A stretch of DNA of 64,000 nt. It comes from Medicago truncatula. Its lineage: Eukaryota > Streptophyta > Magnoliopsida > Fabales > Fabaceae. Below, piece after piece: positions 56,484-64,000 of this stretch. A program made the translations under genes and the position numbers. How positions within the stretch are numbered: position 1 is the stretch's first letter; the number at the start of each line of letters is the position of its first letter. Below the pieces are notes generated by a model. It made no database searches. It was not told the origin of the DNA and saw nothing but the letters and a program-made list of their open reading frames with translations. The stretch lies in the NCBI RefSeq assembly GCF_003473485.1, contig NC_053046.1, positions 37,161,832-37,225,831 of the forward strand. The letters are read 5' to 3'.

Positions 56484-57812
56484 TGTTTATTAGATGATTA
56501 ATCTATAATCATAGGAGAAGTTAATTACATTAGTTGGTTTTACTTAAAAAGTTTGTTAGTTAGTCAACCTAATAACTTGCACTCCAAGTTATGTGTATAT
56601 AAATAGATTGTACTCTCCTAATTTCATTAATCAATGAAATAAACAAACCTCCAATAAACTACTTCTCTCTCAATAATCACCTTCCTCATTCTATCTTGTT
56701 TATACTCTCAATTTCATCCATTGTTATGATTGTTTGAATTACAAGAAACAAACATAGCTTCACTAATAATTGGCATCTAGAGCCTTTGGTTTTGATTCTA
56801 GGAAACACGAGAGATTTGTGAGGGGTTGAATCTCTGGGAAACACGAGTGAAGTGTGTGTGAATTCAGAATTTCTTGCTGAGCAATCATGGGTACTAATGG
56901 AGGTTTTGTTCCTTCAAATTTGTTAACTCTTGGAAACAATTGACAAAGATAGAGTGTGTTGATTAAGTCGCTTTTTGGTGCACAAGATGTTCTTGAATTG
57001 GTGCATAACGGCTATGAGGATCTTGGTGCAAATCCTACAGAAACGCAGAGAATAGCATTCAAAGAATTGATGAAGAAAGATTGCTACACAGTTCTACATT
57101 CAACAAAATGTTGATTCAAATCATTTTGAGAAGATCTCAAAGGTAAAAATATCGAAAGAAGCATGGAGGAAAATAAGAGAATTAGTGATTATTTCTCAAA
57201 ATTGCTCTATGCAGTGAATCAGATGAAAGCATATGGTGAAGATGTAACATATCAACAAGTAGTGGGTAAGATCATGAGATCTTTAACTTCAAAATTCGAT
57301 TTCATTATTGTTGCTGTACAAGAAGTCAAATATGTTAAGACAATGAAGATTGAAAAACTTCAATCATCTCTTGAAGCGCATGAGATGCTGGTGATTGAAA
57401 GAGGTTCAGAAAGAACAACACAGCAAGCCTTGCAAGCTCAATTTACCAAGAAAGATGGATATGACTAGTATTCAAAGGAGAAAGGCAACGGAAAAATGGT
57501 GTAAGACAGATGAAAAGGGTGAATCCTCTAGAAGTATTGTGGCTCTACGCAATCAAATTCAAAAGTGAAGCTTTAGAAGTATTCAAGAAATTTAAAGTTT
57601 TAGTTGAGAAAGAGAGTAAAAAAGCAATTAAGACTTTGAGAACTAATGGTGGAGGAGAATACACTTCAGAAGATTTTGAAGAGTTTTGTGTCAGAGAAGG
57701 CATAACTCATGAAGTTACCTCTCCTTACACTCCCCAACATAATGGTTTAACAGAAATAAGATATAGAACCATACTTGATATGGCAAGAAGCATGCTTAAG
57801 CAGAAGAACATG
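56484..57812 (+). mobile_element. broken Copia (Ty1) retrotransposon remnant
   Basis: Plus-strand fossil. An LTR-like stretch about 56484-56766 is followed by a primer-binding-site-like TTGGCATCTAGAGCC. A gag (UBN2-type) region lies about 57160-57465 and an integrase-core region about 57540-57810. The parts between and after are missing. Incomplete, with several breaks, apparently old. It lies between two IMK fragments. Confidence 0.8.
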
Positions 57813-58120
57813 CCTCACCAAGTGGCTTCCTTGTTAGGAGTTCTAACAAGATTACACCAAGACTGTATACATCAGTTTTTATGTTTGCTATCTTAAGCTT
57901 TGATAACTCTGGTTCTAAGTATCCTAATGCTCCAGCAGTAGCAATCACATTAGAGTTAGCAGCAGTTGTCATCAAACTAGATAGACCAAAATCTGTTATT
58001 TTAGCATTTGTGTTCTCATCAAGCAACACATTGCTTGAAGTAAGATTCCCATGTATATTTTCATGTGAATATAGGTATATAACAAGCCACGAGCCATGTT
58101 CTATGTTCGCCTTTGTTGAC
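57812..58120 (-). pseudogene. IMK-type kinase fragment e (catalytic region)
   Basis: Minus-strand match to about 60640-60925 of the intact gene: [28 protein letters not shown], then [15 protein letters not shown]. It stays nearly open but lacks the N-lobe, the C-terminus and any start. At 58120 it joins SNX2 intron 5 directly. Confidence 0.85.
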
Positions 58121-59330
58121 TCTATAGACAAATTTCATGGCAAAAGACAAAAAGAACTACAACAGTATCAAAATCAGATTTTGATGCATTTGTAAATGTT
58201 TTGTTGAGTGTTGCATTGAATGCTTCTATCAAAATCATCAATCAATAGCTGATTTGGTCAACATAACCAAACATTAATTGTAAATGTTTTGTTGAGTGTT
58301 GCATTGAATGCTTCTATCAAAATCATCAATCAATAGCTGATTTGGTCAACATAACCAAACATTATTTGTAAATGTGTTGCCATCTCCATATATAAAATCC
58401 AATCCTATACAAACCAGATTGATCATTGAAATTATAGTATTGCCATATTTTAATAATTTTATAAATGTTTCATTGAGGGCATCATGGGATGCTTTGGTCA
58501 AATTCATCAATATTAATGGTACATTTGGTCACTGATCGAAATTTGAATTCTAAATCCTTTGTCATCTCAGTATGTAAAAAATCAATGCTTTTAAAAACTA
58601 GATTGATCATTGAATCGGCAGAGACACTAGTCTACAATTCAGTAATCCAATCGGGGTTAATAGTGCTAGCATACAACATAAGTTAGTGAGCGGAAAATCT
58701 AACCAAGTTTAAGAAAAATCTAAAAGCCAAGGATAAGTGAATAACTGTTCATCCTTTAGTAACTTTGATTTTTGAACCTTGTATTTTGTCCATCAGTTTG
58801 AACTTGTTATGCACTTTTTGTATGCCGAGTTTTGAATATATCTTATGATTTATGAATTTTTCCATCAATTTCGAATAGTGATGCTAGGTTGGCCCAAGGT
58901 CTGGTTCTCTTTATTGGGTCGATTGTTCAAACTCATGCCATTTCAACACTATATTCCTTATTGAGAAAACAAAAATTGTTTCAAGGAACTACTTCTCTGA
59001 AGTCTTTCTTGAAACTTGGCAGGATAATAATAGGAGTGAGCTTGAAAGAATTGACAAGGAGAGGCAAAGTAACTTCTGAAACATGCTGCGAGGGTTTGTT
59101 GACAAGGATAACCCTCGTTGATCTTCTCTTTTGTGTAATCTGTTATATCAGATTGCTTGGCTATTTATGGCTCAGAACGGTAACTTGTTCTACATCATGT
59201 GTTTTACGGGCAGGCTATGCAGAGAAGAGATGGCTGCTGTGTGGGAGAAGCTTGCGGAAGAAACATCCACATACTCAAGAGACAGCAGCTAGAATGTAGT
59301 TGGCTGTAAATTTTTGTTATCATCGTTTTT
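58120..59330 (+). pseudogene. SNX2 fragment: intron 5, exon 5, exon 6
   Basis: 58130-59020 follows SNX2 intron 5 (compare 39015-40580; GACAAAAAGAACTACAA). Exon 5 is at about 59023-59110 (AATAATAGGAGTGAGCTTGA) with an in-frame stop after GTAACTTC, and exon 6 is at about 59213-59291 with an extra base run before the conserved GCTGCTGTGTGGGAGAAGCT. Exons 1-4 are absent. Inside the intron an 88-bp block is repeated twice (58191-58278, 58279-58366). Confidence 0.87.
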
Positions 59331-60361
59331 ATGATACTCTAGATTTTTAAGTTATGGTTTCATCATGAGGGGTTATGGAGTGTCGTGCAATCTGCTTTAT
59401 TTCAGCAGTTTAACTATGTTGGAGAGGCTCTATCCATGTTCTTGTGGTCCTCTCAACTGACCAGGCCAAGAAATTTGTCATGTATGGGCCATTAGAAATA
59501 ATTTGGTCTGCAAGAGTGCGTGAGAGTTACTGCAGGAAGGTATGAGGACTAAGTGTGTTGGCCGTGTGGAATAAAGCATGTTGGAATAGCCCAGTTTCTG
59601 GGTGAAACCTGAACTGGCTAAATTGAAGTGCAAGATTGTCGCAGCTTTTTATAGCAATTTCAGAATTTCCAGCTATGGTTCTATACCTAGGGACAATACT
59701 GGTTCGGCTATGGATCTGCCTTTTTCGGTTGGCATCACCCCTTGGTGATGATTAGCTAGAAGGAGATTTTGGGATTATTGTTTGCTCTCTGGTTTGCTCA
59801 GGATCAAGACCTCCAAAATATGGAGTTTGAGGAAATTCATAGCAGATGCAATCTATTTCTGTCTTTGGGTTAATAATTCAAAACTACAGGTGTATTATAC
59901 CTAATTCTGTTAACTTTCCATTTTGCTTTACTAAAGAGAAGGTAATTTGGTTGTTCTCTTCTTGGCTAAGAGCCTAAGATGATACCAAGTTGGTATTCTT
60001 TCCATGAATTAATTTTCTTGCCTAAGTGTTTTTCTCAAATGATTTCAAACTCATTTTTAAATTTGGATGTAAAAGTGGATATGAGGAAATTATTGCATGG
60101 TTTTCCTAAATATAATTCTGTAAGAAAACATTAAAAATAAAGTGGGGAGGACAGGAGCAAGTTGAACAACTAGCTTCCATTATGAAATGATGAAGTGTTA
60201 TAGATGAAACACTCACTAAATTAAGCCACATTGGTATGTACATACACAATCACTCAAACAGGCAAAAATTTAATTGATATATAAGAATGAAAGAATAACA
60301 AAATACCATTTATCTAAACTAAGGAGAGAAAAAATGCAAAAGTTGCGACACGTTAAGCATT
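59331..60361. repeat. duplicated SNX2 3' flank leading to IMK
   Basis: Runs parallel to 40900-42170: AGTGGGGAGGACAGG, TTCCATTATGAAATGATGAA and AGAATGAAAGAATAACAAAA have counterparts at 41987, 42020 and 42090. The MITE at 41655-41819 is missing here. The right end must hold the 3' untranslated region of the intact IMK gene. Confidence 0.75.
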
Positions 60362-62917
60362 TTATTCACTCGTGGAAGGGATGGCTCCTTCATCACTAGA
60401 AACGGCTGATGATATTTGTGGTCTAATCTCTTCAAGTTGCTGAAGTATAAGTTGAACTTCTGGTCGTGCTGATGGAGAAGGATCAACACAATGCAAAGCA
60501 AGCTTCAAAGTATTCAGCAACTCATCACCATTTGCTGAAGAATCTCTCATCAAATCAACATCAAAGACCTCATTTGTCCACTCCTCTTTAACAATAGAAG
60601 CAACCCATTGAGGTAAATCCACACCATTCATTGCCTCACCAGGTGGCTTCCTTGTTAGGAGTTCTAACAAGATTACACCAAGACTGTATACATCAGATTT
60701 TGTGTTTGCTTTCTTAAGCTTAGATAGCTCCGGTGCTCGGTATCCCAATGCTCCGGCAGTAGCAATCACATTAGAGTTAGCCGCAGTTGTCATTAACCTA
60801 GATAGACCAAAATCTGCTATTTTAGCATTTGTGTTCTCATCAAGCAACACATTGCTTGAAGTAAGATTCCCATGTATAATGTTCTCATGTGAATGTAGGT
60901 AAAGCAAACCACGTGCCATGCCTTGCGCTATGTTCATCCTTGTTGGCCAATCAATTCTCATTTCAGGTCCATCAGCTGTAGGAAAATAGAAAACACTTTT
61001 TTAATTAATAAATAAACAAACAAACTTTGCAATCCTCAAAAAAAGAAAAGAAAAAACCAGAAGCTTTTACATTAGTCATACCATGTAGGAAAGAAGCAAG
61101 ACTCCCCTTAGGCATGTAATCAAAAACCAGAAGCTTTTCTCCTTTAGGTCCCAAGTAATAGGCTCTAAGTGCCAAAAGATTTGGGTGTCTAATTCTCCCT
61201 AGAACACTAACTTCAGATTCAAAGTCTCTCTGACTTTTAGTTATCTTTTCCCTCAATCGTTTCACCGCAGCTTGACTACCATCCTCTAATGTTGCCTTAT
61301 ACACTGTTCCATAGGTGCTCTTTCCCATTATCTCGGCAGTTGCACACAAGAGATCATCAGCGGTAAAAGCAAGTGGTCCATCAAAATGAACCAGTTTGCC
61401 TCCAGCTTCACCACCCGCTTCAACATCTCCAGCGATCGGAGGGACTCCTTTTCCTGCCCTTGTAGCAGCAGCAGCTGATCTCCCTGTGGCCTGGCCACCC
61501 TCGGCCTCTGATGTTTTCCTTTTCCGGATAAGACACAAGAGCAGGATGCAGCAGACTATTAGCAGGACTACAAGGAGCACTCCTGCGACTATGAGGATTA
61601 TGTCCTTTGTACCTAGTTTCTTGTGATGCCGGTGTTTCAATTCTTCAGAAGGTGCACCTTGTCCTTCCGAAGGAGCTGGAGAGGAACACGGAGTTGAAGG
61701 ACTATAACCACATAGTTGAATATTTCCCACAAATGAGCTTGAGTTAAATTTCTTTGCTAGTAATGTTGGAACAGGACCGGATAAATTATTATGAGAAACA
61801 TTGAAGAAATTAAGACTAGGCAGATTGTCAAAGGAAACTGGAATTTCTCCACTAAGATTATTCAGTGACAAATCAAGCTGTCTAAGCATTGAAAGGTTCC
61901 CAATACTTTGAGGAATGTGACCACTAAATTGGTTATGACTTAGAGAAATCTCTCTAAGTTCCCTTAAGTTACCTAAAGAATCAGGAATACTACCGGTGAA
62001 AAAGTTATGATCCAAGATAAGATTTTGAAGCCTAAAGAATCCATTTTTCAAGCTACCACCCCATGAGTTAGGAATAGAACCTGAGAGATTATTATGTTGA
62101 AGAGATATGAAAGTGAGAGAATTCAAACTAGTTAGGCTAGTTGGTATAGAACCAGAAATAGAATTGAAACTCAAGTTAAGCCAATAAAGCTTAGTAGCAT
62201 TTCCAAGACTCTCAGGGATTGTACCTATGAGCAAATTGTTACTAAAGTCTAAAGATTGAAGCATAGGACAAAAACCTAATGAAGCAGGAATTGAACCTGT
62301 TAACCTATTATTGAAGAGTTGAACACCTCTTAGATTGTTGAGAAGTCCTAATGTTGAAGGGATTGAACCACCAATTTGGTTATTATGAAGACTAAGCTTT
62401 CTAAGACCTTCAAGTTGACCAATCCTCTCAGTGATTCTCCCCTTCAATCCTTTCCATGGAAGCTGAATTATAATCACTTTTCCTTGAGCACATTTGATTC
62501 CAACCCAACCTCCAGAACAAGCTCCAAAGCCACTATCATTCCAGCTTCTTAAGAAACCTTTTGGATCAATTAACTCTTCTTTGAATGCTTGAAGTGCTAA
62601 GAAATTTGATTGTGTTACAACAACTCCATCCCATTGCTCTTCACACAAAACTGGCTTCACAGGAAGTAAAAGAAGCCACAAAAAATTGACCCAGAAGATG
62701 CAAATGAAAAATGACCTGAAAAAATGAAGTGGGTTGTTGTAAAAATTGGAACTTTCTTCTGCATTTCTCATCCCAAGTTGCAAAACCTGAAAAGGGTCAT
62801 TGTAAAAAACATTTAAAGTTAGAATCTTTGTCTTCATTAGAACAATGAATAGAAGTATAGAACAAAGATTATTACTTGATGAGTGTTGTTTTTCTTCTTT
62901 CTAGTAGAAGTGTCCAT
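60362..62917 (-). CDS. IMK2-like LRR receptor-like kinase (probably inactive kinase)
   Basis: Three exons on the minus strand: 62917-62876 ([14 protein letters not shown]), 62786-61082 and 60975-60362, GT-AG, frame kept, 786 aa. A hydrophobic segment at 37-62 ends near a VLCEEQW cleavage-like site. An LRR N-terminal cap ([17 protein letters not shown]) and about nine leucine-rich repeats follow, to residue 360. A transmembrane helix lies at 410-433, then RKRK and an Ala/Gly-rich juxtamembrane stretch. The kinase domain has [11 protein letters not shown] at 502-512, the ATP lysine at 523 and DFG at 637-639, but HGN at 617-619 in place of HRD. So the catalytic aspartate is missing, as in IMK2/MRLK-type proteins, which are thought to signal without normal phosphotransfer or to be pseudokinases. 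It would sit in the plasma membrane. It is the source of fragments a-e to its left. Confidence 0.93.
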
Positions 62918-63911
62918 GAAGACACTGTTATTGTTATGTCAGAGAAGAGAGTTGTGTGTGTGAAAATAGAACATAGAAATGAAACAGTGGAAGAGTGTTT
63001 TGGATGAGGATTTTGTAATGGGGAAGAGAGAGAAAACTGAGGAGAAGCACGTGATGTTGGTCATAAGAAAGAGTGAGTGGGGCGCGGGGTATTGAGGAAT
63101 CTTGTGTTGGGAGAAGAGAGAGAGAGAGAGAGAGAGAGAAGAAACTGAAAACTATTTGTCAGGTGGATTGGTACAGAATACAAAGAAAGCTTCTTCTTAC
63201 AAATACAAACGGCTAGTTTTATTTTGAGCTGTGTTATATTTAATACACAGTTTTAGATCTTGTTGTACCAAGTGTCTCTCTTGTTCAAGTTGGTTTTAAA
63301 AATGTATAAATATATGTTTGAGTATCTTCGTTCTTTAAGCTTACTTTTGGAATAAGATCCAAACTTATTTAATATGTCTGACTCAATAGATATAGTCGAT
63401 ATTATCTTACGGATATAAAAAATTGTGTAAAAAAACATTTATGTATTATTTTTGCTTACAGCAATTGGGTGCTATTTTTTTTATTTGTTTATATTTGGTT
63501 ATGTTCAATGTTGCTGAGATTAGAAGGTTGGTTATTATTTGTTTCAAAAAAAAAAAGAAGGTTGGTTATTAGTTACATAATGAAAGAAAGACACTTCCTT
63601 TTATTGCATGTCCGAACCCCAAAGTTCCAACGGCTAGTTCTTTCTTCTAAATAAAAAGTGTAGGTCCAGTACAACCAATTTCTGCATTATTCAGTTTACA
63701 AAATATAAGGCAATGACTCAATTACTCTTTTGCCACTTTACATATCTAGATTGTAGTTGATTCATATTCCTATGGTTTGGGAATCATGCGGTCACATAGT
63801 CTAATGGTCTATGCCTTCACCTTAAATTGACTCAAAATACAAAGTTGATCTTGATGCATTAGTTTAAATCATCACTTGGAAAACTAAATTCGTTCAAATT
63901 AAAATTTTGGT
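62918..63911. other. promoter region of the IMK gene and intergenic DNA
   Basis: (GA)n tract at 63115-63139, about 200 bp upstream of the ATG, seen as CT on the gene strand. No clear TATA box found. Further right is AT-rich with no gene recognised. Confidence 0.5.
63115..63139. repeat. (GA)n microsatellite
   Basis: GA run of about 25 bp in the likely promoter or leader region of the IMK gene. Confidence 0.9.
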
Positions 63912-64000
63912 GGGTAAGGTTCTGTTTGGTAAAAATAGCGGATGATTGATAAACTAGTTGATAGATTATAACTGATGGCTGATAGCTTATAGTTGATGGC
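63912..64000. mobile_element. left end of a MITE running off the window
   Basis: GTTCTGTTTGGTAAAAATAG followed by repeated GATTGATAAACTAG/GATGGCTGATAGCTTATA words, typical of a small inverted-repeat element end. The other end is outside the window. Confidence 0.35.

Overview
This is about 64 kb of AT-rich plant nuclear DNA. Its split genes with GT-AG introns, its dense small inverted-repeat elements, its tRNA-derived SINEs and its gene set (DREB2, laccase, sorting nexin 2, IMK-type receptor kinase) point to a legume. A Medicago/Trifolium-like genome is my best guess, made by inference since no species marker is visible. Nothing bacterial or viral is active here.

Four host genes look intact. 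They are a DREB2A-type AP2/ERF transcription factor (minus, CDS 14276-15499, with a likely 5'-leader intron), a six-exon laccase (minus, 27016-30615, 567 aa), a six-exon sorting nexin 2 (plus, 35839-40856, 516 aa) and a three-exon IMK2-like LRR receptor-like kinase (minus, 60362-62917, 786 aa). I joined the exons by hand; every join keeps frame and uses GT-AG borders. The four genes have unrelated jobs (stress transcription, cell-wall phenol oxidation, endosomal sorting, membrane signalling) and do not form a pathway cluster.

Region by region: 1-7440 is intergenic with nested inverted-repeat elements. 7466-16350 is a DREB2 neighbourhood with one intact gene, one decayed tandem copy and one decayed inverted copy. 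16350-27000 is repeat-rich: two abutting Mutator-like miniature elements, a 5'-truncated LINE, a perfect hairpin, a solo LTR of SIRE-like Copia type, a TA-flanked MITE and a 787-bp Mutator-like palindrome. 27016-30720 is the laccase. 30720-35838 is intergenic with one hAT-like MITE. 35839-41800 is SNX2 with its 3' flank.

From about 42.1 to 60.3 kb lies the most striking part of the window, a shuffled array of partial copies of SNX2 and of the IMK kinase. The pieces keep introns and flanking DNA, so they come from segmental duplication and not from retrocopying. The array also holds a third repeated piece of unknown identity, two broken Copia remnants, SINEs and a 5'-truncated short-chain dehydrogenase pseudogene with a hAT-like MITE inserted in its NNAG-coding exon. 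The intact IMK gene closes the array. SNX2 and IMK face each other at both ends, which suggests an ancestral convergent pair that was duplicated repeatedly and then decayed.
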